Part shown: in pieces, positions 26,730-35,620 of the stretch | How the letters are laid out: every line of letters starts with the position of its first letter | Numbering within the stretch: position 1 is the first letter of the stretch | Assembly: GCF_025822245.1 (NCBI RefSeq) | Contig: NZ_JACKTL010000026.1 | Coordinates: forward strand, 124,001 to 188,000 | Length of the DNA: 64,000 bases | Direction: 5' to 3' | Origin: Mycolicibacterium hodleri | GTDB lineage: Bacteria; Actinomycetota; Actinomycetes; Mycobacteriales; Mycobacteriaceae | Program-made: the position numbers and the translations under genes | The notes under the pieces: model-generated | Told to the model about the DNA's origin: nothing | Databases searched by the model: none | What the model saw: only the letters and a program-made list of their open reading frames with translations

Positions 26730-27730
26730 GCGCCGCCCACTCCCGCGAGTTCGATTCCGTGGCGCACCATCTCGGCGGTCGCCTGCGGGTCGGTCATCAA
26801 CAACGGCACGGAGCGCACGGCGATGCCGTCGACGGCGGCGGTGTCACCCTCGTCGACGAGCCACCCGTCGAGCAGGCCCGTGCCCGAACGCGGCCCGAAG
26901 TGGGCACCGACGGCCTGCGACGAGGTCTCGACTCCGATGACGGTGAGGCATTCGTCGGCCATCCCCCGCAGTGCTCGCCCGGCGACGATGGGGGAGTAGC
27001 CGATGACCGGGGCGGCGGTCGACCGAAGGGCGCCACGGATTCCCGGCACGGCGAGGATCGCACCGACGCTCACGACCGGATTGGACGGGGCGAGGAACAC
27101 GACGTCGGCCTCGGCGATCGCGTCCAGGACACCCGGTGCCGCCGTTGCCTTGTCGGCGCCGACGAAGGCGAAGTCGTGGGTGGGGACTTGGGCGCGATAG
27201 CGAACCCACCACTCCTGAAAGTGGATGGCCCGTCGACTGCCGTCGTCTGCGTCGGGATCGGTGACGACCACGTGGGTTTCGCTGCGGTCGTCGGTGACCG
27301 GCACCAGTCGGGCACCCGGCTGCCACCGCGCGCACAGCGCCTCGGTGACTTGCGACAGCGGGTAGCCCGCTCTGAGCATCTGACTGCGGACCAGGTGCGT
27401 GGCGAGGTCCCGGTCGCCGAGTCCGAACCAGTCGGGTTGCACGCCGTAGGCGGCGAGTTCCTCCTTGGCATGCCAAGTTTCGTCGGCGTGGCCCCAGCCC
27501 CGGTCGGGATCTATACCTCCACCTAACGTGTACATGCAGGTGTCGAGATCCGGGCAAATGCGGACGCCGTGCATCCATGCGTCGTCGCCCACGTTGACGA
27601 TTGCGGTGAGATCGTGCTCACCCGCAGGCCCCGTTGCGGTGCCTGCGAATTGACCTAGACCCAGGTACTGCTGGACGCCGAGCAGAAAGCGCGCGCCGCC
27701 GACGCCGCCCACCAGAACTGTGACCTTCAC
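26726..27730 (-). CDS. fbiA: Phosphoenolpyruvyl/lactyl transferase of F420 synthesis
   Basis: 334 residues from GTG 27730; the longer frame to 28057 runs through the intergenic region and past the whiB2 start. Joins the activated phosphoenolpyruvate/lactate moiety to the deazaflavin Fo. The CofD signatures are [13 protein letters not shown] at the start, [17 protein letters not shown] and [11 protein letters not shown]. First gene of fbiA-fbiB-nudix, divergent from whiB2. Confidence 0.95.
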   Translation of the reverse strand: MKVTVLVGGVGGARFLLGVQQYLGLGQFAGTATGPAGEHDLTAIVNVGDDAWMHGVRICPDLDTCMYTLGGGIDPDRGWGHADETWHAKEELAAYGVQPDWFGLGDRDLATHLVRSQMLRAGYPLSQVTEALCARWQPGARLVPVTDDRSETHVVVTDPDADDGSRRAIHFQEWWVRYRAQVPTHDFAFVGADKATAAPGVLDAIAEADVVFLAPSNPVVSVGAILAVPGIRGALRSTAAPVIGYSPIVAGRALRGMADECLTVIGVETSSQAVGAHFGPRSGTGLLDGWLVDEGDTAAVDGIAVRSVPLLMTDPQATAEMVRHGIELAGVGGA

Positions 27731-27738
27731 ATCGATCG

Positions 27739-27744
27739 ACACTA
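27739..27744 (-). promoter_or_regulatory. Candidate -10 box of a leaderless fbiA transcript
   Basis: Minus-strand TAGTGT, then 8 bases, then GTG 27730; no RBS. The 8 bases read CGATCGAT, a palindrome. Confidence 0.45.
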
Positions 27745-27963
27745 GGCGCTTCGGTGCGGACGTGGTCCACTGGACTTTCATTTGAGCGCCGACTTGGTCA
27801 CTTTCGCGACACGCCAGGTATCCGACGCGCCGACGTTTGGTCACGGGATGGTATGAAATCGCGTCCCTGCGCTTGACCCCTGCAGCTAACGCGTGTCTAA
27901 TCACATCAGTGTCATTTCCCGGTTGGCTTCCGGTTCCAGTGTCGCAGACCGAGATTCGATCAC

Positions 27964-27991
27964 TTGTTCGAATTACTGGGGCCACTAGGGT
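27964..27991 (+). promoter_or_regulatory. Candidate whiB2 promoter
   Basis: TTGTTC (27964-27969), a 16-base spacer and TAGGGT (27986-27991). This would give a leader of about 45 bases carrying a strong RBS (GAGGAGGCGGAAG) before ATG 28043. Confidence 0.4.
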
Positions 27992-28042
27992 GCGTGGTGG
28001 GGATGAAGCAGGGAATTTCCAAGACAGGTGAGGAGGCGGAAG

Positions 28043-28438
28043 ATGTCTTATGAGCACGTAGATTTCGATCGTGTCATCCGATTCGACAGTCGGATGCTCG
28101 GCTCAGTAGGCAACGAACCGCATACCAATACCGGGCCGGCGCAGGGTGGGGTGATCGGCCGTCCGCAGTTGAGCGTGGTCCCCGATCAGGCTGGTGCCTT
28201 CGGCGATCCGGAACTCGACGACGAGCAATGGCAGGAGCGCGCGCTGTGCGCGCAGACTGACCCCGAGGCATTCTTCCCGGAGAAGGGTGGCTCGACCCGC
28301 GAGGCGAAGCGCATTTGCCTCGGGTGCGAGGTGAAGGACCGGTGCCTCGACTACGCCCTCGCCCACGACGAACGCTTCGGAATCTGGGGCGGTCTGTCGG
28401 AGCGGGAGCGGCGTCGCCTCAAGCGCGGCATCATCTGA
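28043..28438 (+). CDS. whiB2: WhiB-family iron-sulfur regulator
   Basis: 131 residues from ATG 28043, chosen for the GAGGAGGCGGAAG just before it. Four cysteines at 69, 92, 95 and 101 (C-x22-C-x2-C-x5-C) bind a 4Fe-4S cluster, followed by GIWGGLSERERRRLKR, the G(I/V)WGG turn and basic DNA-contact tail. The N-terminus is longer than the M. tuberculosis WhiB2 and like the M. smegmatis WhmD. WhiB2/WhmD is essential for septation and division in mycobacteria. Confidence 0.95.
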   Translation: MSYEHVDFDRVIRFDSRMLGSVGNEPHTNTGPAQGGVIGRPQLSVVPDQAGAFGDPELDDEQWQERALCAQTDPEAFFPEKGGSTREAKRICLGCEVKDRCLDYALAHDERFGIWGGLSERERRRLKRGII

Positions 28439-28445
28439 TCCTGCG

Positions 28446-28466
28446 CTGACCCCGCGCCGGGGTCAG
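28446..28466. terminator. Hairpin between convergent whiB2 and the Rv3259-type gene
   Basis: CTGACCCC, loop GCGCC, GGGGTCAG: a perfect 8-bp stem between two convergent stops, without a U-tract, as is common for mycobacterial terminators. It overlaps the last bases of the minus-strand gene. Confidence 0.6.
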
Positions 28467-28933
28467 TCGTCGTCGTCGACCGTCGGGTCGATGACGGAGG
28501 GTTCCACGCCGAGATACGTGGCCACCTGTGCCACCAGCACGTCATGAAGCAAGTCCGACAGGTCGACGGTGTCCTTGGCTCGTCGCTCGATGGGCTTGCG
28601 GAACAACACGATTCGCGCGCGAGTGCTGTTTCCTCGCACGTCGACGCCGGCCGGTATCAGCCTGGCGAGGGCGATGGGCCCGTCGGCGATCACCTCGGGT
28701 GGCCATTGGATGTTGTCTGGATCCTTCGGCGAGATCCGGGGGATCTCGTCGACCGCCACGTCGAGCCCGGCGAGTCTCTCCTGCCATTGGCGCTCGATCG
28801 GTTCGTAGGCCTCCAGCACGGCCATGTCGAAGCGTTCGGCCCGACTGCGCCACCCCGGCACGGTGGGAGGAAGAAGTGGGCCGCGCATCTCCCGGCGTCC
28901 GCGATGTGCACGTGACGGCTGCCGGTCGACCAT
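28463..28933 (-). CDS. Metallopeptidase-family (zincin-like) protein, Rv3259 type, active-site motif degenerate
   Basis: 156 residues from ATG 28933. The protein matches the short DUF1025/metallopeptidase family, in which a zinc-binding HExxH helix is expected near the C-terminus. Here that helix reads LLHDVLVAQVATYLGVE, so the Glu and second His are missing and peptidase activity is doubtful. Function unknown. Divergent from the DUF3499 gene. Confidence 0.8.
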   Translation of the reverse strand: MVDRQPSRAHRGRREMRGPLLPPTVPGWRSRAERFDMAVLEAYEPIERQWQERLAGLDVAVDEIPRISPKDPDNIQWPPEVIADGPIALARLIPAGVDVRGNSTRARIVLFRKPIERRAKDTVDLSDLLHDVLVAQVATYLGVEPSVIDPTVDDDD

Positions 28934-28939
28934 GCGGCG

Positions 28940-28945
28940 ATCGTA
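28940..28945 (-). promoter_or_regulatory. Candidate -10 box of a leaderless transcript (Rv3259-type gene)
   Basis: Minus-strand TACGAT, 6 bases, then ATG 28933; no RBS. Confidence 0.5.
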
Positions 28946-29007
28946 ACGGTTGGAGATCGGCGCGTTGCGTGCTGCGCGTGTCGCGGACCCGAGGGGTTTC
29001 TGCGCGA

Positions 29008-29013
29008 TAGCCT
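29008..29013 (+). promoter_or_regulatory. Candidate -10 box of a leaderless transcript (DUF3499 gene)
   Basis: TAGCCT, 7 bases, then GTG 29021; no RBS. Confidence 0.5.
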
Positions 29014-29020
29014 CGTGTCC

Positions 29021-29434
29021 GTGAACGTTCCCCGTCGCTGCTGCAGGCCCGGGTGCCCGCACTACGCCGTGGCGACGCTGACCTTCGTCTACAAGGACTC
29101 GACCGCCGTCGTAGGACCGCTGGCCACCGCATCCGAGCCCCACTCGTGGGACTTGTGCGTGATCCATGCCGGACGAATCACCGCGCCGCGCGGATGGGAA
29201 CTCGTCAGGCACGCGGGTCCGCTGCCGTCACATTCCGACGACGACGACCTCGTGGCACTCGCCGACGCGGTGCGCGAAGGTCGTGACGCTGGCGTGGCAG
29301 CCGCGCCCGTCGGGTTCTCCGATCCGGTCACCGGTGTGCGCGGAGGCGCGCTGATGGCACCCCCGGTTCAACGCGCCGAGCAGAACGGCCGTCGACGTGG
29401 CCACCTGCGCGTGTTGCCGGACCCCCTGGACTAA
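29021..29434 (+). CDS. DUF3499 family protein, Rv3258c type
   Basis: 137 residues from GTG 29021; GTG 29015 is in frame, but the promoter spacing favours 29021. The N-terminus has CCRPGCPHYAVATLTF, a Cys pattern that could bind metal, and a CVIHAGRITAPRGWE block conserved in the actinobacterial family. The function is unknown. It precedes manB as in M. tuberculosis. Confidence 0.85.
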   Translation: MNVPRRCCRPGCPHYAVATLTFVYKDSTAVVGPLATASEPHSWDLCVIHAGRITAPRGWELVRHAGPLPSHSDDDDLVALADAVREGRDAGVAAAPVGFSDPVTGVRGGALMAPPVQRAEQNGRRRGHLRVLPDPLD

Positions 29435-29527
29435 ATGGAAGCCGGCCCGATGCTCGTCGCCGGAGCTCGTGCGAGAGCGCGAGTGATCCTCGGGCATGAC
29501 CCACCGGCGCGTCGGTTGCCGAGCCGA

Positions 29528-29533
29528 TAGGCT
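29528..29533 (+). promoter_or_regulatory. Candidate -10 box of manB
   Basis: TAGGCT 31 bases before ATG 29565; the RBS GCGAGGAG follows at 29553-29560. No clear -35. Confidence 0.4.
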
Positions 29534-29564
29534 TGCGCCAAGAGTCCCCTGTGCGAGGAGATCA

Positions 29565-30962
29565 ATGTCGAGGCCTGCTGCGGCTGTCAACCGTGTCATC
29601 AAGGCGTATGACGTCCGTGGACTCGTCGGCGAACAGATCGACGAACAGTTCGTCGCCGAGGTCGGTGGCGCGTTCGCCAGGTTGGTTCGCGGCGAGGGAG
29701 CCGACCGGGTCGCGATCGGCTACGACATGCGCGACAGTTCCCCGTCGCTGGCCGCGGCGTTCGCCGAGGGCGTGGTCGCCCAGGGCCTGGACGTCACCAG
29801 GATCGGGTTGGCCTCGACCGACCAGCTGTACTTCGCCTCCGGGCTTCTCGACTGCCCGGGCGCGATGTTCACCGCGAGCCACAACCCGGCCGCGTACAAC
29901 GGCATCAAACTGTGCCGCGCCGGTGCCAAGCCCGTCGGCAAGGACAGCGGACTGACCACCATCAGCGACGAGGTGATCACCGGCGTGCCCACCTACGACG
30001 GCGCGGCCGGAACCGTCGAGGACCGCGACGTGCTCGCCGACTACGGACACTTCCTGAGGTCACTGGTCGACATCTCCGCGCTGCGCCCGCTGCGCGTTGC
30101 CGTCGACGCGGGCAACGGCATGGGCGGCCACACCACGCCCGCGGTGCTGGGGCCGCTGACGCCGATCACGCTGCTGCCGTTGTTCTTCGAACTCGACGGC
30201 ACGTTCCCCAACCACGAGGCCAACCCGCTGGACCCGGCCAACCTCGTCGACCTGCAGCGCCACGTCGTGGAGTCCGGAGCCGACATCGGACTCGCCTTCG
30301 ACGGTGACGCGGACCGCTGCTTCGTCGTCGACGAGCGCGGTCGGCCGGTGTCGCCGTCGGCGGTGACCGCCCTGGTGGCCGGCCGGGAGCTCGGTCGTGA
30401 GATCGGCGCCACCGTCATCCACAACTTGATCACGTCGCGCGCCGTACCCGAACTCATCGTCGAGCGGGGCGGCACCGCCCTGCGCTCGCGCGTCGGGCAC
30501 TCCTACATCAAGGCGCTGATGGCCGAATCGGGTGCCATCTTCGGAGGAGAGCACTCGGCGCACTACTACTTCCGCGACTTTTGGGGCGCCGACTCCGGGA
30601 TGCTCGCCGCGCTTCACGTGCTCGCCGCCCTCGGTGAGCAGGACCGACCGCTCTCGGAGATGATGGCCGACTACCAGCGGTACGAGGAGTCAGGCGAAGT
30701 CAACTTCACCGTGGCCGACGCCCCGGCATGCGTAGACGCGGTGCTGAAGTCGTTCGGCGGTCGCATCCAGTCGATCGACCACCTCGACGGCGTCACCGTC
30801 GACCTCGGCGAAGGCACCTGGTTCAATCTGCGCACCTCCAACACCGAGCCGTTGCTGCGGCTCAACGTCGAGGCCAGAAGCGCCGACGACGTCGCGACGC
30901 TGGTCGACGACATCGGTGCCCAGATCGCCGCCAAGACGAGCGAAGGCGGGACCGCGACGTGA
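29565..30962 (+). CDS. manB: Phosphomannomutase
   Basis: 465 residues from ATG 29565 with RBS GCGAGGAG. Interconverts mannose-6-P and mannose-1-P for GDP-mannose. Alpha-D-phosphohexomutase motifs are TASHNPAAYNGIK (phosphoserine loop), FDGDADRC (metal loop), GGEHSAHYY (sugar loop) and RTSNTEPLLRLN (phosphate loop). Corresponds to Rv3257c (PmmA/ManB). The end overlaps the next gene by GTGA, forming a manB - Rv3256c-type - manA operon. Confidence 0.95.
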   Translation: MSRPAAAVNRVIKAYDVRGLVGEQIDEQFVAEVGGAFARLVRGEGADRVAIGYDMRDSSPSLAAAFAEGVVAQGLDVTRIGLASTDQLYFASGLLDCPGAMFTASHNPAAYNGIKLCRAGAKPVGKDSGLTTISDEVITGVPTYDGAAGTVEDRDVLADYGHFLRSLVDISALRPLRVAVDAGNGMGGHTTPAVLGPLTPITLLPLFFELDGTFPNHEANPLDPANLVDLQRHVVESGADIGLAFDGDADRCFVVDERGRPVSPSAVTALVAGRELGREIGATVIHNLITSRAVPELIVERGGTALRSRVGHSYIKALMAESGAIFGGEHSAHYYFRDFWGADSGMLAALHVLAALGEQDRPLSEMMADYQRYEESGEVNFTVADAPACVDAVLKSFGGRIQSIDHLDGVTVDLGEGTWFNLRTSNTEPLLRLNVEARSADDVATLVDDIGAQIAAKTSEGGTAT

Positions 30963-32032
30963 GCGCTCCGCACGCGACCGTCGACCTCGACGACGTCGAG
31001 GGTCTGCTCGCCGCCGACCGAGAAGGTTTGCTGCGTGCGGCGTCGATGGCGGGTGCGCAGATGCGGGCCACCGCCGCCGCCCTGGACGAGGGCGCCCTGG
31101 CCGCCCTTGCCGGGGACCACGCCCCGCGCACCGTCATCTGGGTGGCCACCCGGGGTGCTGCCGAGGCGGCGGGCGCGATGCTCACCGCCGCGTTCGGCGG
31201 CTCGACGGGCGCTCCGATCGTCGTCGCCTCGGAGGTGCCACCGTGGATCGGCGCCCTCGACGTGATGATCGTCGCCGGTGACGACGCCGCCGATCCCGTG
31301 CTGGTGGCGACCGCCGCGAGTGGGATCCGCCGCGGCGCAAGGGTTGTCGTGGCCGCCCCCGACGAAGGTCCCCTTCGCGAGGTCGCCGCTGGCAAGGCCG
31401 TGGTGCTGGCGCCACGGCTGCTGGTGTCCGACGAGTTCGCTCTCGTCCGGTACCTCGCCGTCGGCCTTGCCGTCCTGCACGTCGTCCTTCCGGGGATGAG
31501 CGTCGACCTCGCCGAGCTGGCCGACGCGCTGGACGCCGCGACCTTGCGCAACAGCGCCGGGCGCGATCTGTTCACCAACCCGGCCAAGTCGCTCGCCGAA
31601 CGGATGTCGGACCGCGACGTCGTCCTGGCCGGTGGCACCGCGGCCAGTGTCGCGCTCGCCCGGCACGCGGGCTCGACCCTGCTGCGCGTCGCTCAACAGC
31701 CGGCGGCCGCGGTGGGCCTGTCCGATGCCATGACGGCCCTGCGTCGGGGGTTGACCAGTGCTGCAACGAGTTACGAGTCGTCCATCTTCCACGACGACGA
31801 GATCGACGGTCCGCTCGGCAAGAGGGTGCGGGCCATCGTGTTCGCCACCGACGAAGAGCGGCCTGCCATGGTGGCGGCGCTCAACGGCTACGACGACGTG
31901 GACGTGGTGAGCGCCGACGACGTCGGAGAGGACGTGGTCTCTCGTCCGGCTGGTCGCCGTGAGCAGCAACTCCTCGTCCTGGCCGTCCGCCTCGAGATGG
32001 CCGCGGTCTACCTTCGATTGGTCCGAGGTTAG
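30959..32032 (+). CDS. SIS-like/TobH family protein, Rv3256c type
   Basis: 357 residues from GTG 30959. An Ala-rich protein with a phosphosugar-isomerase-like layout of two repeated Rossmann-like halves (VIWVATRGAAEAAG and DVVLAGGTAASVALARHAG). It sits between manB and manA in all mycobacteria I know of. A role in mannose phosphate metabolism is likely by context; its activity is not established. Confidence 0.82.
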   Translation: MSAPHATVDLDDVEGLLAADREGLLRAASMAGAQMRATAAALDEGALAALAGDHAPRTVIWVATRGAAEAAGAMLTAAFGGSTGAPIVVASEVPPWIGALDVMIVAGDDAADPVLVATAASGIRRGARVVVAAPDEGPLREVAAGKAVVLAPRLLVSDEFALVRYLAVGLAVLHVVLPGMSVDLAELADALDAATLRNSAGRDLFTNPAKSLAERMSDRDVVLAGGTAASVALARHAGSTLLRVAQQPAAAVGLSDAMTALRRGLTSAATSYESSIFHDDEIDGPLGKRVRAIVFATDEERPAMVAALNGYDDVDVVSADDVGEDVVSRPAGRREQQLLVLAVRLEMAAVYLRLVRG

Positions 32033-32035
32033 CCA

Positions 32036-33262
32036 GTGGACGTGTTACGTGGTGCGCTGCGCACCTACGCGTGGGGATCCCACACCGCCATCGCCGAACT
32101 CACCGGAAGGCACAGTCCCACACCACATCCGGAAGCCGAACTGTGGTTGGGCGCCCACCCTGGAGACCCTGCGCGGCTCGAGGGCGACGGTGGCGAGCGA
32201 TCGCTGCTGGACACCATCACCGAAGATCCCGACGGCCAACTGGGCGCGGCCACGCGTCAGCGATTCGGCGACGCACTACCGTTCCTGGCCAAGGTGCTCG
32301 CGGCCGAGGAACCGTTGTCACTACAGGCGCACCCGAGTGCCGAACAGGCCATTGAGGGGTTTGCCCGCGAGGACCGTCTGCACATCCCCGTCTCGGCGCC
32401 CACCCGAAACTATCGCGACCGAAGCCACAAGCCCGAGCTGCTGGTCGCGCTGGGCCCCTTCGAGGCCCTGGCGGGGTTCCGACCGGTCGCCCGCACCGTC
32501 GAGCTGCTGCGGGCATTGACGGTCGCGGACCTGGATCCGTACATAAACCTGTTGTCGGGTCAGGCGGACGCCGACGGGTTGCGTGCCCTGTTCACGACGT
32601 GGATCACCGCACCGCAGGCCAACCTCGACACGCTGGTGCCCCTGGTGCTCGACGGTGCCGTCAACTACTTGCGTTCCGGTGCAACGGAATTCGTGAGCGA
32701 GGCCAAGACCGCGTTGCAGCTCGGCGAGCTGTACCCCGGGGACGCCGGCGTGCTGGCCGCGCTGTTGCTCAACCGCATCAGCCTGAAGCCGGGGGAGGGC
32801 ATCTACCTGCCCGCCGGCAATCTTCACGCATACCTGCACGGCATGGGGTTCGAGGTGATGGCCAACTCCGACAACGTGTTGCGCGGTGGTCTGACGCCCA
32901 AGCACGTCGACGTGCCAGAGCTGCTGCGGGTCCTCGACTTCACCCCCACCGACGAGTCCGAACTTCGGCCACGGTCCACGCGCGAGGGAGTCGAGATCGT
33001 GTACGACACGCCGGCGCCCGAGTTCGCGGTGTCGATGCTGCGCCTCGACGGCGACGACCTCGGCCACGAGATCGACGCACCCGCGCGCCACGACGGTCCC
33101 CAGGTGTTGTTCTGCACAGAGGGGTCGGTTCAGATCCACGCGAAGTCGACTGTCTTGACCCTCGATCGGGGGGCCGCTGCGTGGGTGGCCGCCGACGACG
33201 GGCCCATCCGCCTGGTGGCCGAGCAGCCCGCGGCGTTGTTTCGCGCCACCGTCGGAATCTGA
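32036..33262 (+). CDS. manA: Mannose-6-phosphate isomerase, class I
   Basis: 408 residues from GTG 32036, 3 bases after the previous stop. Interconverts fructose-6-P and mannose-6-P. Zinc-site landmarks are PLSLQAHPS and EGIYLPAGNLHAYLHG, with KPELLVAL in between, typical of the type I cupin enzyme. It completes the manA-manB-manC set within the window. Confidence 0.94.
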   Translation: MDVLRGALRTYAWGSHTAIAELTGRHSPTPHPEAELWLGAHPGDPARLEGDGGERSLLDTITEDPDGQLGAATRQRFGDALPFLAKVLAAEEPLSLQAHPSAEQAIEGFAREDRLHIPVSAPTRNYRDRSHKPELLVALGPFEALAGFRPVARTVELLRALTVADLDPYINLLSGQADADGLRALFTTWITAPQANLDTLVPLVLDGAVNYLRSGATEFVSEAKTALQLGELYPGDAGVLAALLLNRISLKPGEGIYLPAGNLHAYLHGMGFEVMANSDNVLRGGLTPKHVDVPELLRVLDFTPTDESELRPRSTREGVEIVYDTPAPEFAVSMLRLDGDDLGHEIDAPARHDGPQVLFCTEGSVQIHAKSTVLTLDRGAAAWVAADDGPIRLVAEQPAALFRATVGI

Positions 33263-33273
33263 CGGGGCAGGCG

Positions 33274-34194
33274 ATGTCGGCATCGGGAAGCAAGCGCGCG
33301 ATCGTCGCCGCCCTGCTTGCAAACGCGGGCATCGCAGCGGCCAAGTTCATCGGCTTCTTCATCACGGGCAGTTCGTCGATGCTCGCGGAGGCCGTGCACT
33401 CCGTGGCCGACACGTCCAATCAGGGTCTTCTGCTGTTTGGTCAGCGGGAGGCGTCCAAGAAGCCCGACGCGCTGCATCAGTTCGGGTACGGCCGTAGCCG
33501 CTACTTCTATTCGTTCGTCGTGGCGCTGGTGCTGTTCTCCCTCGGCAGCGCCTTCGCCTTGTACGAGGGCTACGAGAAGATCGTCCATCCCCACGAGCTG
33601 ACCTCACCGGTAATCGCCGTGGCCATCCTGGGTGTGGCAATCTGCTTGGAGTCGTACAGCTTTCGCACGGCGATGGTCGAATCGCGGCCGATCAAGGGCA
33701 CCGGTAGTTGGTGGCGGTTCATCCGCAGCTCGCGCAACCCCGAGCTGCCGGTCGTCCTGCTGGAGGACACCGGCGCACTCATCGGTCTCGCGTTCGCCCT
33801 GGCCGGTGTCGGTCTGACGATCCTCACGGGCAACCCGGTCTGGGACGGCGTCGGCACGGTGTGCATTGGTGCATTGTTGGGGGTGATCGCCGTCATCCTC
33901 ATGATCGAGATGCACAGCGCGCTCATCGGGGAGGGAGCGACCCCGCAGGAGGACCAGGCGATCCGGGCCGCGCTGGAGCAGACCGCCCACGTCGACCGCG
34001 TGATCCATCTCAGGACGCAGTACATGGGTCCCGACGACATGCTGGTCGGGGCGAAGATCGCCCTCGCTGCGGAGACCGACCTCGCCACGATGGCCGTCGC
34101 GATCGACGCCGCGGAGGCGGCGATTCGTGCCGCGGTGCCCGCGGCCACGGTCATCTACTTGGAGCCGGATCTCGACCGTGCAGTGACGTCCTGA
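33274..34194 (+). CDS. Cation diffusion facilitator family transporter
   Basis: 306 residues from ATG 33274, 11 bases after manA. About six membrane segments; the metal-site HxxxD appears in TM2 as EAVHSVADTSNQG and the TM5 acid in LLEDTGALIG. Probably exports divalent metal ions; which one cannot be told. Part of the manA operon by spacing. It overlaps the convergent FAD gene by 44 bases. Confidence 0.88.
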   Translation: MSASGSKRAIVAALLANAGIAAAKFIGFFITGSSSMLAEAVHSVADTSNQGLLLFGQREASKKPDALHQFGYGRSRYFYSFVVALVLFSLGSAFALYEGYEKIVHPHELTSPVIAVAILGVAICLESYSFRTAMVESRPIKGTGSWWRFIRSSRNPELPVVLLEDTGALIGLAFALAGVGLTILTGNPVWDGVGTVCIGALLGVIAVILMIEMHSALIGEGATPQEDQAIRAALEQTAHVDRVIHLRTQYMGPDDMLVGAKIALAAETDLATMAVAIDAAEAAIRAAVPAATVIYLEPDLDRAVTS

Positions 34195-35563
34195 ACCGAT
34201 TGGTCCGGATGAACGTCCTGGCCCGGCCGTACTTCTCGGACACCAGCAGACCCATGTTGTGCCGGACGGTCCGACCCAGCGTCTTGGCGTCCGGCACCAT
34301 GTAGAGACTGTCCAGCAGGCTGAACCGGCGTAGGAACCACTCGGCGAGATCGGCGTCGGTCTCCGCCGCGCTGAGGAACTGTTCGAATAGGTTGCCGACG
34401 GTCAGGTACCACCACGGCGCGTCCTCGGCGGTGGCGTTGTGCAGCGCCACGTCGCCGATGGCGTTCATCGTCCACACCGGCCAGGTCGTCTTCTTCGTCG
34501 CGCGTGCCAGCGCACCGGCGATGTCGTGTTCCCCCGACCGCAACACGGAGTGGAGGTTGCCCGCCTGGATGGAGGTCATGGTCATGCCCTGGCCGTAGGT
34601 CGGGTTGAAGCTCACCACCGCGTCGCCGAACGGGATGACGCCGGCGGGGAATCGTTCCATCAGGTCGTAGCGGCGCCATCGGCTCGCGGGATACTTGTGA
34701 AATGCCATGTCGCCCACGGGTTCACCGGCCCGCAGTGCGCCGCTGAGGTGCGGCGGCAGCAGGTCGTCGGCCGCGTCGCAGATCTCGGCGAAGCTCTGCG
34801 GCGGCGCCACCTTTCCGGTGCCGTACGACGTGGCGCTCCACAGTCCGTCCTCGTACAGCAGCATGCCGAGCCCGACGGGATGCCCGTGCGAGGCGCCGGC
34901 GACCACGACCTTCTCCACCAGCGCCTCCTCCGGGATGCGCACCCGCTGCGTCGCGTAGTCGATGCCGACGTCGACGGTGTCCTCCGTCGGCCGGCCGAAG
35001 CCCCACTGCTCGAGCCACACCGGCAGCCGGGTGCCGCGTCCGGTGGCGTCGACCACCAGGTCGGCTGGCACGGCGGTCGACTGGTCGCCGGCGTCGAGGA
35101 GGACGCCCGTGACGCGTTCCTCCGTTGAGGCGTACAGCAATTCGGCGACCCTGCCGCGCACCAGCTCGACGTTGTCGATGGCGAGCGCGCGTTGGCGGAT
35201 CTGCCATTCCAGATGCGGTCGGCTTGGCACGTAGGCGGTGAACTCCCGCTTGAGCGTCGTGTTGGTCCCCAGCACGTGTCCCGCGGCGCCGAAGTGGATG
35301 CAGTCGGGTCGGTTCTCCAGTTTCGGCACCCCGGCCGCCACCATGTCGTCGAGCAGACCGGGAAACAGCCGTTCGAACTCCGCCGCGCCGCGCGCCATCA
35401 GCAGGTGCACGTGCCGGCCCTGCGGCACCGCGGTTCGGTTGCCGGGTTCTTCGGGGAGCTCGTCGCGTTCGTAGAGCGTCACCCGGTCGTAGAAGTCCGA
35501 CAACACCCTGGCGGCGCAGAGCCCGGCGAGGCTGCCGCCGACGACAATCGCATGTTCGCCCAT
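34151..35563 (-). CDS. FAD-dependent oxidoreductase/monooxygenase, Rv3254 type
   Basis: 470 residues from ATG 35563; the open frame continues to 37114 only as a shadow of the amino acid transporter. A Rossmann FAD site reads IVVGGSLAGLCAARVL, then DLVVDATGRGTRLP and the FGDAVVSFNPTYGQGM block that contacts FAD phosphate. Such proteins resemble geranylgeranyl reductase/hydroxylase-type flavoenzymes. Substrate unknown. Conserved opposite the alkB operon in mycobacteria. Confidence 0.88.
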   Translation of the reverse strand: MGEHAIVVGGSLAGLCAARVLSDFYDRVTLYERDELPEEPGNRTAVPQGRHVHLLMARGAAEFERLFPGLLDDMVAAGVPKLENRPDCIHFGAAGHVLGTNTTLKREFTAYVPSRPHLEWQIRQRALAIDNVELVRGRVAELLYASTEERVTGVLLDAGDQSTAVPADLVVDATGRGTRLPVWLEQWGFGRPTEDTVDVGIDYATQRVRIPEEALVEKVVVAGASHGHPVGLGMLLYEDGLWSATSYGTGKVAPPQSFAEICDAADDLLPPHLSGALRAGEPVGDMAFHKYPASRWRRYDLMERFPAGVIPFGDAVVSFNPTYGQGMTMTSIQAGNLHSVLRSGEHDIAGALARATKKTTWPVWTMNAIGDVALHNATAEDAPWWYLTVGNLFEQFLSAAETDADLAEWFLRRFSLLDSLYMVPDAKTLGRTVRHNMGLLVSEKYGRARTFIRTNRFRTSLHGRDPAPSR

Positions 35564-35570
35564 GGCTTGG

Positions 35571-35576
35571 ACGGTA
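35571..35576 (-). promoter_or_regulatory. Candidate -10 box of a leaderless transcript (FAD oxidoreductase)
   Basis: Minus-strand TACCGT, 7 bases, then ATG 35563; no RBS. Confidence 0.5.
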
Positions 35577-35581
35577 GTGGG

Positions 35582-35587
35582 TAAGTT
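35582..35587 (+). promoter_or_regulatory. Candidate -10 box of the APC transporter gene
   Basis: TAAGTT 33 bases before ATG 35621, with GGAAGGGG as RBS at 35603-35610. It lies back to back with the divergent -10 at 35571. Confidence 0.35.
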
Positions 35588-35620
35588 CCCGGGGATACGA
35601 CCGGAAGGGGCGAAGAAACA

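Larger units (their letters stand above)
27731..28042. other. 312-base divergent intergenic region, fbiA / whiB2
   Basis: No gene is supported here. It holds the candidate leaderless fbiA promoter at the left end and a candidate whiB2 promoter and RBS at the right. GC is lower than in the flanking genes. Some short repeats (CAGTGTC, CCGGTT) occur twice but form no clear pattern. Confidence 0.6.
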
